Origin: Saccharopolyspora thermophila
GTDB lineage: Bacteria; Actinomycetota; Actinomycetes; Mycobacteriales; Pseudonocardiaceae
Assembly: GCF_014646075.1 (NCBI RefSeq)
Contig: NZ_BMMT01000015.1
Coordinates: forward strand, 1-64,000
DNA length: 64,000 nucleotides
Direction: 5' to 3'
Positions 28,173 through 36,767 of the stretch are shown piece after piece (position 1 is the stretch's first letter; every line of letters starts with the position of its first letter). The notes under the pieces were generated by a model, which worked only from the letters and a program-made list of their open reading frames with translations, was not told the origin of the DNA and made no database searches. Both the position numbers and the translations under genes were made by a program.

Positions 28173-28190
28173 ACTTTGCGACCTGGAGTT

Positions 28191-28485
28191 TTAGAAGGGT
28201 AGTTGCTCGTTTTGGTGGTCTTGGGTGGTGGGTTCGGGGGTGTAGGCGATGAGTTGGAGGCCGTCGTGGTCGATGATGTGGCGGCGGCGTCGGCCGGCGG
28301 TTTTGATGGTGTAGCGCTGTTCGTTGTTGTCGGGGTGGATGTAGACGTCGGCGGGCGACGTTGTACCGCACCCATATCCCCGCCTTGCAGAGGTCGCGAC
28401 GCAGGTCGCGGCGCTTGAGCAGCCCGCAGGTGAACAGGCGGGTACAGCGCGGGGAGACATCGATCTGAACCAACCAGGAGGACAT
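28191..28485 (-). pseudogene. Frameshifted cas2e-like remnant
   Basis: Starting at the ATG at 28485 (MSSWLVQIDVSPRC), one frame runs to about 28360. The downstream part continues in another frame as HPDNNEQRYTIKT, then IIDHDGLQLIAYTPE, and stops at 28191. The second part matches the C-terminus of type I-E Cas2 (NEQR-x3-K-x2-G, then D-x-DG-x-x-LI). The length, 295 nt, is one base more than a 97-codon gene. The middle lacks the GVFVG and ARVRELLW-like segments expected in Cas2e, so more than one indel or substitution has occurred. It sits where cas2 belongs, between cas6e and array 1. Alternatively the first 45 residues are unrelated. Confidence 0.55.
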
Positions 28486-28534
28486 CGTCACTGCCTTTTC
28501 GCGCACAACCAGATGCCGTTCCAGCGAGTCAACC

Positions 28535-29224
28535 TCAGCGGTGTGGTGGGGCGAGAGAGAGCAGGCCGCAGCCGTAGGCTTTGGCGGGGCCGATGCCGGT
28601 GACCAGGGCGTTGGCGAGAGCGTCGGGGTCGGTGACGACGAGATGTCCGTCGTAGCGGACCGAATCGACGGTGAGTTTGTTGGTGCGCTTGCCGGTTTGA
28701 TATCCGGTGAGTCGTGGGGAGGGGGTGACCGCTACGTCGGGACGGGCGTCGGAGCCTGTGGGGATCGTGAAGCCGTACCTTTTACCGCAGTTGATTAGCC
28801 AGGTGATCTGGTCACTCGGCTTGCGGATCGGGTAGCGGTTGTCGCGGCGTCCCTTGTGCTCGGGGGCGCGTTGGTCTATGAGGCGGAGGCGTTTGGTGGG
28901 GTTGGCCAGGAGCCGGAACGCCAGCGTACGCGCGGGTTGTAGCGCTTCGAGTACGGCGGAAAGGTCGCGGATCTCGGCCGGGCGGGTGAGGTAGTTCCTG
29001 CCGAGGTGGTTCCAGTCGGGCCGGGTGCGGCTTTGGACGTAGAGGATGAAACCGGTGCGGCCGGGGTCCAGTCGCCAGAGCACCCCGTGGTGCGCGCGGG
29101 CGGATGTTTCGTCGGTGATATCGGGGAAAGCGGACATGACGGTCCGGTGCATGTGGTGCAGGTCGGCGTAGTCGCGGCGGAAGGCGAGCGAGGTGGTGTC
29201 GGGGATGAGGCGGCTCAGGTACAC
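28535..29224 (-). CDS. cas6e: Type I-E Cas6e (CasE/Cse3) crRNA endoribonuclease
   Basis: 229 residues from GTG at 29224. It begins MYLSRLIPDT and has HHMHRTVMSAFPD (the catalytic His region), an FRLLANPTKRL segment and the glycine-rich loop GIGPAKAYGCGLLSLAP near the C-terminus that marks Cas6e. It cuts the repeat hairpin and stays in Cascade. It starts 10 bp inside cas5e. The usual next gene, cas1, is missing: only 49 bp separate this stop from the cas2-like remnant. Confidence 0.95.
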   Translation of the reverse strand: MYLSRLIPDTTSLAFRRDYADLHHMHRTVMSAFPDITDETSARAHHGVLWRLDPGRTGFILYVQSRTRPDWNHLGRNYLTRPAEIRDLSAVLEALQPARTLAFRLLANPTKRLRLIDQRAPEHKGRRDNRYPIRKPSDQITWLINCGKRYGFTIPTGSDARPDVAVTPSPRLTGYQTGKRTNKLTVDSVRYDGHLVVTDPDALANALVTGIGPAKAYGCGLLSLAPPHR

Positions 29225-29961
29225 GGGTGTGCTCCGGTGTGGATCATGGATGCGGTGAGCTGGACGTGTCCGGCGCGTACGGAGCGGGTCTCGAACAGGC
29301 GGTTGCGCGGGTGAAAGGAGACGGGGACGTCCCTGCGCGGTTCGGCGAGTTCGTCGGTGGGGCTGGTGTCAACGAGGGTGCGCAGGAAATGCTCGTCTCC
29401 GTCACTCACTGCTTTTGCCAGGCGTTGGTGCGGTGCGGTCCGGTTTTCCAGCCAATCATGCTGAGCGAGCACATCTTCGAGGGGCGCGTCAGCGATACCG
29501 AGCCAAGGGCTGTCGGGAGCCGGTGCAACGAGTGGCCGTGCGGGGACGAAGGCTCTGCGGCCCAGGTAGATCGGCCAGTGCGGGTTGAGCAGGGCGGCGT
29601 GCCAGCGCAGTAGTTCATCGCGGTCGGGATGCTGAAGGGCGACGAGGAAGACCGCGTCGGCCAGGTAGTAGCGGTGGCTGATGACGGTGCGAGGGTTCGC
29701 CCCCTCGGTGTTGGGCACGTTGTTGACCGTGTGGAAGTCGCGTTCGACGAGTCCTTCGCGGTCCACGCGCACCCCCATCCGTACCTTGGCCAGGCGCTGG
29801 ATCTCACGGTCGAGATCGCGTGGAATGCCGAGTGCGGCAGCGAGCAGTCCGATGACTCCGGACTTGGTGGGTTCGTGTGCGGTGTCGCGGCTTTGGAATC
29901 GGGAGCGCAGTCCCCAGGACTGCATGGGCGCGTCCAGGCACAGGGCGAGGGTGTGGGTCAT
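29215..29961 (-). CDS. cas5e: Type I-E Cas5e (CasD)
   Basis: 248 residues. The N-terminus LCLDAPMQSWGLRSRFQSRD and the segment PTKSGVIGLLAAALGIPRD are diagnostic of Cas5e, which caps the crRNA 5' handle in Cascade. Later DFHTVNNVPNTEG and VISHRYYLADAVFLVAL also fit. The ATG overlaps the cas7e stop as ATGA, and the C-terminus overlaps cas6e. Length and motifs look intact. Confidence 0.96.
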   Translation of the reverse strand: MTHTLALCLDAPMQSWGLRSRFQSRDTAHEPTKSGVIGLLAAALGIPRDLDREIQRLAKVRMGVRVDREGLVERDFHTVNNVPNTEGANPRTVISHRYYLADAVFLVALQHPDRDELLRWHAALLNPHWPIYLGRRAFVPARPLVAPAPDSPWLGIADAPLEDVLAQHDWLENRTAPHQRLAKAVSDGDEHFLRTLVDTSPTDELAEPRRDVPVSFHPRNRLFETRSVRAGHVQLTASMIHTGAHPCT

Positions 29962-31163
29962 GCAGCATCCAGCGCGGTGGTCAGCAGCCGGTTGGTGAAC
30001 TCGTTGACGTCGGCGACGGTGTCCTCAGCGGGCAGCGGATCGCTGCTGCAGCTCAGCGCGGCGCCTGCCACGGTGCGCAGGTCAGTGGTGCCGTAGAAAG
30101 CGCGTAGCGTCTGGAAGTGGGCGAACAACCGTTTGGTTGAGCTGCCGAGCACGTCGGTGCCGGTGACAGGGCGCAGAAAGGCGTTGGCCAGGTTCCACGC
30201 ACCGCGGGTGCGTACCGTGCCCAGCAGGGTCTCAGGCATGGTGCGGGCGGCGGTGGTGGTCTGCTTGCCGCTGGGAGTGGAATGAATGAAGGCGCCGAGC
30301 CACGCCTTCGCTGCCTGGGCAACGAGCTCGTGGTCGCCCTGCAGGTTCTCGGTGAGCTGCGCGAGGTTGAGGTTGGCGTAACTGTAGTAGCATGCGGTGT
30401 TGAAGTCGATCGTACCGATCATGTCCGCACCGGGCTCGTCGTCACGCTTGAGGTCGTCGACCGCGGTGTAGTAGTCGAACTCTGTCGCCACGGCGTGTGT
30501 GGAGATCGCATGTGCGACCTGTGAGGCGGCGTTGACGTTGAGGTCGGTGTTGTCGGCGATCATGCGCCCGAACAGGGCGATATCGGCTGCCCGCCGCGCG
30601 GAGAAAATGTCCTTGGCGATAGCTTTGAGCTTGCTGTCCGTTGCGATCTTGGCGATCTTCTCGACGGGGTTCTCGCTGTCCCCCGTGCTGGTGGTCTTCT
30701 TGGACTTCTTGGCCTCTTTGGCCTCGCGTTCCTTCTGCGCCTTCGCGGCGTACGCGGAGAGTGCGTCCCAGTTCTCATTGCAGAACTCAGCCAGCAGCCG
30801 GGCTGTGTTCTTGTCGACGAACAAAAGATACTTGGTAAAGCCGGTAGCCTCGGTCTTGAAACGGAACTGGTTGAACGCCGCGGCCACGACCGGTGAGGTA
30901 GCCTCAGCGGCACGGCCGTAGCCGTGATCAGGATCGCTGAGCAGCTTGGTGACTTCGAGTTCCAGCCGTTTGGTCCGCTGTCCGAGGTCGGCAGCGTCGA
31001 GGCCGTGCTGGTCGAACTCGTCCCGCGCCGCTCGTTTGAGGGACTGGCTGGAGATCCGTGCCCTGGGTACGCCACCGAAGGTGGCGGTCTTGGGTTGTCC
31101 GAGATCGTCGCGGTTGAGGTTGCTGACCGGGAAGGACTGGAGCAGGTGCAGTTCGAGGATCAC
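29958..31163 (-). CDS. cas7e: Type I-E Cas7e (CasC/Cse4) Cascade backbone
   Basis: 401 residues from a GTG overlapping the cse2 stop as GTGA. The N-terminus LHLLQSFPVSNLNRDDLGQP and GGVPRARISSQSLKRAAR are hallmark Cas7e; HAISTHAVATEFDYYTAVDD and ETLLGTVRTRGAWNLANAF follow. A lysine-rich insertion around residues 150-180 (EREAKEAKKSKKTTSTGDSE) is probably a flexible loop. Six copies form the crRNA-binding backbone. Confidence 0.96.
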   Translation of the reverse strand: MILELHLLQSFPVSNLNRDDLGQPKTATFGGVPRARISSQSLKRAARDEFDQHGLDAADLGQRTKRLELEVTKLLSDPDHGYGRAAEATSPVVAAAFNQFRFKTEATGFTKYLLFVDKNTARLLAEFCNENWDALSAYAAKAQKEREAKEAKKSKKTTSTGDSENPVEKIAKIATDSKLKAIAKDIFSARRAADIALFGRMIADNTDLNVNAASQVAHAISTHAVATEFDYYTAVDDLKRDDEPGADMIGTIDFNTACYYSYANLNLAQLTENLQGDHELVAQAAKAWLGAFIHSTPSGKQTTTAARTMPETLLGTVRTRGAWNLANAFLRPVTGTDVLGSSTKRLFAHFQTLRAFYGTTDLRTVAGAALSCSSDPLPAEDTVADVNEFTNRLLTTALDAA

Positions 31164-31753
31164 TCGTCATTCTCCTGGGAAAGGTCGTTGTTGTTGGTGG
31201 TGTTCGTGTTCTCCTGCCGGTGGAAGTCCCGTGCCCACCGCCACCGGGTGTTGCGCTCCTGTTCTTCGTCGCGATGCGGCCGCAGCAGGGTTACCGCATC
31301 GTCCAGCAGTGAGCGGAAGTCGACTACGATGTCGTGGCTGGCCAGCAGCTGCAGGGTCGAGCGCAGGTGCTGTGGCAAGGAGTTCGCGTCGGCGGCCAGT
31401 AGCTGACGCAGTCGTTTTTGTGCGGTGGTGCCCGGGCGTCGTTGGTCGAGCCGACGTAGCGCGGCACCCAGCCGGAGTGGTGCGCTGCTGGTCTGCGGGT
31501 TGAGCGCGAACAATCCGGCGATGGTCAGCCAGATCTGCTCCTCCTCCCGCGGCGGATCGAACTCGAAGATGAGTGACATCGCCTCGTGTTCGTATCGCTG
31601 TCCGCTGACCGACCGTCGCAGCTGGGCAAAGCTCCGGCGAGCCTGCCCGACGAGGTGCTTGTCTCCGGACGCCAGGTCCCGGGCAAGTCTGTCGAGTTTG
31701 TCGATGAACGCCCGACGGCGCTGGTGCACCGGTGGCTTCTCAGTAGTGGTCAT
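31160..31753 (-). CDS. cse2: Type I-E Cse2 (CasB) small subunit
   Basis: 197 residues from the ATG at 31753. It is an all-alpha, charged protein with the Cse2 segments QARRSFAQLRRSVSG, EIWLTIAGLFALNPQ-like EEQIWLTIAGLFAL, and RLRQLLAADANSLPQHLRS. A polar tail rich in Asn/Thr follows. It forms the Cascade belly dimer that stabilises the R-loop. It starts 11 bp after the cse1 stop, the only non-overlapping junction in the effector operon from cas3 to cas6e. Confidence 0.92.
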   Translation of the reverse strand: MTTTEKPPVHQRRRAFIDKLDRLARDLASGDKHLVGQARRSFAQLRRSVSGQRYEHEAMSLIFEFDPPREEEQIWLTIAGLFALNPQTSSAPLRLGAALRRLDQRRPGTTAQKRLRQLLAADANSLPQHLRSTLQLLASHDIVVDFRSLLDDAVTLLRPHRDEEQERNTRWRWARDFHRQENTNTTNNNDLSQENDE

Positions 31754-31764
31754 GGGTCTCCGTC

Positions 31765-33381
31765 TTACGGCAGATATGCGGCGATCTGGCGGTCGAAGGT
31801 CCGGCAACACCTGGCGATTTCGCGTTCAAAATTCGCATACGCTCCGGCGATCTCGTAAAGGTGCCGTGCCTGGCGTTCCCGAAGCTGATTGATCAGCTGA
31901 TCAGCGGCTGCGGTGGCGTGGGCACGCACCGTCTGCTTCCATTCGAAAACCGGTGGCTTGGGCGAGCTCTCGTCGTCGACAGCCAAGCCGAGGCTGAGCA
32001 GCAGCGTGGCGAATGCCGACGGTAGTTTCGGCCAATAGTCCTGGACGAGGCCGAAGTTGTGCTTCGCGCTGCGCTTGACCTCGGCGGAATGCTCGGCATG
32101 AAAAGCCTTGCGGCAGTCCTTGGCCAAGCTGGTCAACGCGTCACCGATCCCATCAGCCAGCGCGACGCAGCTACCGAGTATTCCGCCGAGCCAGGGATGA
32201 CGCGCGGTCAGCAGCGCGGCCGGCGCGGGCAGTTGTTCTTGCAGCCAGGTGTAGACCGAGCCGCCACCGTTGTCATCAAGCTGCTGGCCGAATACCCGGA
32301 TGGTAAACACCGCGTGCCGCGACAAGGTCCCTCGCTCGACCTGATCGGCGACGTGATCGAGCACCATGGGTCGCTGGTGCTGTTGCTCGTCCTCGGCCAG
32401 CAGCAACGTCCGCGCGTGGCGCCAAATGCCGCGCAGCTCCCCCAGCCGCACCGGATTCCAATTCCACTGCGAAGAATTCTTGTTCTTGGATTTCGCATGC
32501 GGCCGTTCGAAGGCAGCCATCAGCTCGGCGCCGTGCAGACCCGTTTTCTTGATCGTCGTGCCCGGGGTGATGACCACGCCATCGACCTCCGGCTCACGGG
32601 CGTCAGCGGTCGGATGTAACAGCACTCGCCGAGCTGGCCATGTCAGCAGATCAAGCCAACCGTAGGGCTCGCGCGTATCCGGTTCCGGCTGCGGGGGCTC
32701 AGACTCCCAGGCCGGCCGGTCTTCGTAGGCCGAGCTCCAAGGCCGACCGTAGTCGCGGTCGAAGCGGTGGGCGTTGAGCAGCAGGGTTTCCTTCAGCGTG
32801 TTGCCTTCAACCAGGACCATGCCGAACCTGTTACCCAGGCCCGCGGACGAGTTTTTCACTTTCTTATAGGGAGTTTTCGTCCCGCCTGGATCATAGCACT
32901 GAACCGTCACCAGCCACCGTGCGGCTTCGGCGAAGGACAGCCGCAGCGGTTCGGCAGCGGTGGTGTGGTCGAACAGCGTGCCGTTGTTGCCGACCGACCG
33001 GAAATGCACCAACTGCGCGGCTGGCCGCGCGCGCACCGACGCCAGAGCGGGGCACTGAAGGAACGGTCGCTGCCTGTCGAAAAGGTCGAATCCACCGGCG
33101 TGTCTGTCGAGATAGTCGTGTACCGGTCTGCTCGGAAGTTCCATGGCTTCCCAGAGAGCACCCCAGTCCTCCGGGGTGCGCGGTCCGTCGAGGCTGGCGT
33201 GCAGCACCGCCAGCAGAAGCCGGTGCAGCGCTCCGGTCATCGGTGGCGCTTCGGCATCCAACCACCGCAGCTCGTGTGCGCGGCAAAAGATCTCACGCAG
33301 GCTCAACACGTACGGTTGGCCGTCCAGGCCGAGCGCGGGGATCCACGGCTCGGTGGTGAGGTCGAACGATGGTCGGGTCAC
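31765..33381 (-). CDS. cse1: Type I-E Cse1 (CasA/Cas8e) large subunit
   Basis: 538 residues from a GTG at 33381, overlapping the upstream stop as GTGA. The N-terminus FDLTTEPWIPAL is the Cse1 signature; SLREIFCRAHELRWLDAEAP, RPFLQCPAL, and TWPARRVLLHP follow, with a four-helix C-terminal domain ending EREIARCCRTFDRQIAAYLP. Cse1 recognises the PAM and recruits Cas3. No disruption is visible. Confidence 0.95.
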   Translation of the reverse strand: MTRPSFDLTTEPWIPALGLDGQPYVLSLREIFCRAHELRWLDAEAPPMTGALHRLLLAVLHASLDGPRTPEDWGALWEAMELPSRPVHDYLDRHAGGFDLFDRQRPFLQCPALASVRARPAAQLVHFRSVGNNGTLFDHTTAAEPLRLSFAEAARWLVTVQCYDPGGTKTPYKKVKNSSAGLGNRFGMVLVEGNTLKETLLLNAHRFDRDYGRPWSSAYEDRPAWESEPPQPEPDTREPYGWLDLLTWPARRVLLHPTADAREPEVDGVVITPGTTIKKTGLHGAELMAAFERPHAKSKNKNSSQWNWNPVRLGELRGIWRHARTLLLAEDEQQHQRPMVLDHVADQVERGTLSRHAVFTIRVFGQQLDDNGGGSVYTWLQEQLPAPAALLTARHPWLGGILGSCVALADGIGDALTSLAKDCRKAFHAEHSAEVKRSAKHNFGLVQDYWPKLPSAFATLLLSLGLAVDDESSPKPPVFEWKQTVRAHATAAADQLINQLRERQARHLYEIAGAYANFEREIARCCRTFDRQIAAYLP

Positions 33382-33728
33382 TCGTCCTCCTCGATGCACA
33401 ACCCGTAGATCTCGTGAAGCTCGAAGCGCACCGGGCCAGTCCGGGCGGCCTCGTCAAGCACGAGTGCGTGGTGGTCCTGCAGCCAGCCCGAGCGCCTGAA
33501 GCAGCGCGGAATCGGCAGCTCGGCCACCGCCTCGTAGGAGCGTTCCGTGAGGTCGTCGGGAAAGATGTGCACGGACGAGTCGAGCAGTGCCTGCTGCTCG
33601 GCGTCGGTGAGGTCGTGGGCGTCGGACAGGTTGACTGGAGTGCCGTCGAGTGCACGGGGGTGTGGATCTCCCGGCAGCAGCACCACGACGGTGAACGGCT
33701 CGAGCCGGAGCGTGTCGCCGTCGGTCAC
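33378..33728 (-). CDS. Cas3 C-terminal domain encoded as a separate gene
   Basis: 116 residues from a GTG at 33728, with AAGGAG five bases upstream and a GTGA overlap with the cas3 stop; its own stop overlaps cse1 as GTGA. The sequence fits the C-terminal accessory domain of I-E Cas3: EPFTVVVLLPGD, LDGTPVNL, LTDAEQQALLDSSVHI, PIPRCFRRSGWLQDHHALVL, and an end LHEIYGLCIEEDE. The preceding cas3 ORF lacks this region. A split by frameshift with acquisition of a good ribosome site would explain both facts. Whether the piece binds the helicase in trans is unknown. Confidence 0.7.
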   Translation of the reverse strand: MTDGDTLRLEPFTVVVLLPGDPHPRALDGTPVNLSDAHDLTDAEQQALLDSSVHIFPDDLTERSYEAVAELPIPRCFRRSGWLQDHHALVLDEAARTGPVRFELHEIYGLCIEEDE

Positions 33729-36118
33729 GTCCGCTCCTTCCATGGAGTGTCCTTGCGGGTGCGGGCCGCGACGGTGGGTTGGTAGGTCAGGTCGCGCACG
33801 GAATCGCCGGGCCGCAGCGCTGGCAGGTAGAAGCGGCGCACCCTCGACTCGTCATCGTTGTCCTGGGTGGACATGCTGAGTTCGGCTTTCTCGACGCGTC
33901 GCCGCAGCGGTCCCTGCACTTGCGCAGGGGCGCTGTAGACGTGGTGGACGAGGTCTGCGGTCTCCGATGGCAGCTTCAGCTCTGCGCGGCCCCACAGCAC
34001 ATTCCACGTCCGTAGCAGCAGCGCGTAATGGTAGACGTTGTGCAATCCTCGCGCGAATACTGGACCTTCCTTACCCTCGGGTGGTTGCACAAGCGCGAAC
34101 TCCGGCTCCGGGATCATTCGCGCCTTAGCACGCAGGTGGCGGTGGATACGTCCGAGCCGCTGGATGAGCTCGTTGATCGGGGCCAGGTCGCTGGCCAACA
34201 GGTCGAAGTCGAGATCGAGGCTGTGCTGCAGCACCTGGGTTCCGATGACGATGGCGTGCGGACGGTCCACGGTTTCGGGCCCGAAGTTCGCGCGCAACCA
34301 GTCCTCGATGCCGGCGCGCTGTGCCTTCGGGGTTTGCCCGGTGAGAAACCTCAACTCCGGCTTGCGATCCCAGGTCTTGATCTCTTCAGCAAGAGCTTCG
34401 TGCGTCTGCTGCGCGTCGCGCACCAAATTCCGGATGACCAACGCACATCCGCCAAACCTCACCCGCTCACGCAGCCAACCGGTGAGCTCCTCCTCAGGCA
34501 GGTGGTGCACAGCCACTGCAGGACGCCGAGCATTAATCTCCGACAGCCCAATCCGCCGCCGCTCCGGCTCGCCGCACGCGCCGGTCCAGCTGACCTGCTG
34601 ACCACCAGGTTCGGTCGGAAGCGGCTCGGCCTTGGCGGGGCCCAGGCCGCGACGTCCTGCACGCCATTGCGCGATGAGGTGTTCACGATCGCCGGCAGGC
34701 AGGGTGGCCGACATCAGCACGACCGGGACCCCGAACCGGCCGCACCACCACATCAACCGGCGCAGCAGCGTGGTCATGTGCGCATCAACGTCGTGCACCT
34801 CGTCGAGGACGAGGACCTTGCCGGACAACCCGGTCAACCGCACGAACACGTGCCGGGAGCGGATCACCGCCTGCAGCGCCTGGTCGATCGTGCCCACCCC
34901 GACCGGGAACAACAGTCCGCGTTTGCGCGTGAACCACTCGTGCCCGTCATGCTCGCCATCACCGTCCTCGTCCACTGACAACGGAGCGAGATCGCTACCG
35001 GCCTGGACCAGGTTCGGCGGCTCCTCGAGGCCGAGCGCGCTGCCGGCCTTCGCCAGCTCGGCGTGCACCTGGGCAGCCGTAGCCCGGGTCGGCAGCGCGA
35101 AGTACATCCCCGACAAGCCCAGCTGACGCACCAGCGCGGCCGCAGCCTGAAACCCAGCACGGGTCTTGCCCTCACCGGTTGGCGCCTCGATCACCAGCAC
35201 CCCCGGTTCGTCCCGGCCAGCAACCAGTTCCTCGACAGCCTCCTGCAACGGCCGCCGTTGACCCGAGAACAATGCCGAATAGGACGTGTCCACCGGCGGA
35301 ATCCACGGTTTCCACCGCAAGCGCTCGACCACCGCCGTGGCCGCCTGCGCCCGGGCCCGGTCGCGGTAGGCACCCAGGTCGGTCAGCGGCAGCTCGGCGA
35401 ACGGGAAATTCATGACGTCGGAGGCGATCCAGTCAGACACCGACGCCAGCCCGGCAATCCCCACCATCCCCGGCACGTCCAGCGACGCCGCATGCCACGC
35501 AGCCCGTTCAGGATCACCGAGCTCCCAAAGCTCCGCCACCGTCCGCACCAGCTCGGCCCGCAACTCGCGCCAAGGCCCTTCGCCGTGATGTCGCCTCTTG
35601 TCACTCGCGCGCTGCACCGCATGGGCCGACAGCAGCGAACCGTGGTGCCCACCGAGCCCATAGGCGAGAGCATCACGAAGCTCAGGGCTCGCACCCCAGG
35701 CCGGTAGGCAGTCACGCAGGTGCACCGCCGTCAACGTGCCGTGCATCGTCTTCACCTGCGGATCTTTCGAGCTCTCGTGGAGATTTTCCACCAGTTCGCG
35801 CGCCTCTTCACCGAGATAGCAGACCAGCTCCGGGCGCATGGCTTGAAAGATCGGACTGCATTTGCCGATATCGTGCAGACCGCACAACACCGCGACCCAG
35901 GACCGTACATCCCCCAGTGAAGCCAGCCCCGTCTCCAGAGCACGCCGCACTTCAGGCCCCAACAACACGTCGTAGAGCTGCTCTGCCACCGCAGCCGTAT
36001 CGATCACATGGCACACCAACGGATGCGGAACCTTGGCCTTACCCGCCTTGCCCCACGGGCCCAACACCCGAGCATCGGGACTGATCTCGAACACGCACCT
36101 ACCCCAGTCTCGCGCCAT
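33725..36118 (-). CDS. cas3: Type I-E Cas3 HD nuclease-helicase (lacking the C-terminal domain)
   Basis: 797 residues from the ATG at 36118; GTG 36130 is an alternative. The HD nuclease (about 1-260) has PHPLVCHVIDTAAV (H37), GLHDIGKCSP (H82, D83) and GGHHGSLL. The SF2 helicase has Walker A APTGEGKTRAG near 311, DEVH near 435, MSATLP, and QRLGRIHRH. The protein ends soon after the second RecA domain, in RTRKDTPWKERT; the accessory C-terminal domain of Cas3 is on the next gene. It degrades targets recruited by Cascade. The 6 bp upstream of GTG 36130 abut a palindrome GTTGATCAAC (36136-36145). Confidence 0.94.
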   Translation of the reverse strand: MARDWGRCVFEISPDARVLGPWGKAGKAKVPHPLVCHVIDTAAVAEQLYDVLLGPEVRRALETGLASLGDVRSWVAVLCGLHDIGKCSPIFQAMRPELVCYLGEEARELVENLHESSKDPQVKTMHGTLTAVHLRDCLPAWGASPELRDALAYGLGGHHGSLLSAHAVQRASDKRRHHGEGPWRELRAELVRTVAELWELGDPERAAWHAASLDVPGMVGIAGLASVSDWIASDVMNFPFAELPLTDLGAYRDRARAQAATAVVERLRWKPWIPPVDTSYSALFSGQRRPLQEAVEELVAGRDEPGVLVIEAPTGEGKTRAGFQAAAALVRQLGLSGMYFALPTRATAAQVHAELAKAGSALGLEEPPNLVQAGSDLAPLSVDEDGDGEHDGHEWFTRKRGLLFPVGVGTIDQALQAVIRSRHVFVRLTGLSGKVLVLDEVHDVDAHMTTLLRRLMWWCGRFGVPVVLMSATLPAGDREHLIAQWRAGRRGLGPAKAEPLPTEPGGQQVSWTGACGEPERRRIGLSEINARRPAVAVHHLPEEELTGWLRERVRFGGCALVIRNLVRDAQQTHEALAEEIKTWDRKPELRFLTGQTPKAQRAGIEDWLRANFGPETVDRPHAIVIGTQVLQHSLDLDFDLLASDLAPINELIQRLGRIHRHLRAKARMIPEPEFALVQPPEGKEGPVFARGLHNVYHYALLLRTWNVLWGRAELKLPSETADLVHHVYSAPAQVQGPLRRRVEKAELSMSTQDNDDESRVRRFYLPALRPGDSVRDLTYQPTVAARTRKDTPWKERT

Positions 36119-36145
36119 CCCACAACGCACAGTTTGTTGATCAAC

Positions 36146-36449
36146 CGCGCCACATGATGCCCACCGCCCCTGACACCCGTGGCCGAAGCATCGAATTCAA
36201 CCAAAGAAACCCCCCAAATGGAGCAGTCCTACCTTCGTCGGCGGCCGACCTACTCGGATCACATGCGTCAGGCCGTTACTCCATGCCGCGTCGGGCGGTG
36301 CCTCTATGTCTTTGTCAAGTGGGGTTGTGGGGCAGGACCTGGGAAAGTGGGTGGGCCTCCAGCGGGGCCTGCCTCGCTCTGGGTTTGCGGGGCCAAGCGC
36401 TCATGGGCGGTCGCGAGAGCGGGCAAGGGAGGGGACGACGATGTCGAGG
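36146..36449. other. No gene recognised between cas3 and the cas3 5' fragment
   Basis: About 300 bp with only short incompatible ORFs on both strands and no match I recognise. It probably contains the cas operon promoter, plus the junction at which the current cas operon meets the older cas3 fragment. Confidence 0.4.
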
Positions 36450-36569
36450 TGCCCACGACGTATGCCGCCACAGCACCCGCGCCGCCGCCGCGGTATCCAA
36501 CCCATGACATACCACGGGATAACAAGCCCCGCCCAGCCCGCGCTCCTTGCCCCACAGCCGGAGATCCAC
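36450..36569 (-). pseudogene. 5' fragment of a second cas3 gene
   Basis: From a GTG at 36569 the minus strand reads V-DLRLWGKERGLGG, then CYPVVCHGLDTAAAARVLW, before homology stops near 36450. This is the start and first HD-domain histidine of a Cas3 of the W-G-K ... H-x-x-D-T-A-A family, different in sequence from the intact cas3 beside it. The remaining 750 or so codons are absent. It lies 42 bp outside the array 2 leader, in the position expected for a cas3 divergent from that leader. Confidence 0.65.
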
Positions 36570-36611
36570 TACCACGTACGCCCCCAGTCCAACGTCAACT
36601 AGCCACCACGC

Positions 36612-36767
36612 TTCCCAGCGCGCCGTACACTAGCCACATCCCCTGACAGAACCACCACCTATCCAATAGCACTCACCCAAATGAACCAACACCAGTACTT
36701 CAGGCCCGCCAACCCACCCACACGCCAAAATGAACAAGCACGCTCCTAAAACCGCAGCTCGCGAAGT
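36612..36767 (+). promoter_or_regulatory. CRISPR leader of array 2
   Basis: 156 bp immediately upstream of array 2, matched closely by the sequence preceding array 3. Shared blocks include GCACTCACCCAAATGAACCA, CAAAATGAACAAGCACGCTC, and AAAACCGCAG-TCGCGAAGT abutting the first repeat. Conservation outside any gene and adjacency to the repeats identify it as leader DNA, which normally carries the array promoter and spacer-integration signals. Confidence 0.85.

Noticed and set aside
36136..36145. Palindrome GTTGATCAAC as a cas operon operator
   Set aside because: A 10-bp perfect dyad at a plausible place, but short, single and too close to the start to assign; mentioned only with cas3.
36315..36646. 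Plus-strand ORFs left of the array 2 leader
   Set aside because: They are Pro/Arg-rich and incompatible with each other; the convincing homology in this stretch is the minus-strand cas3 start.
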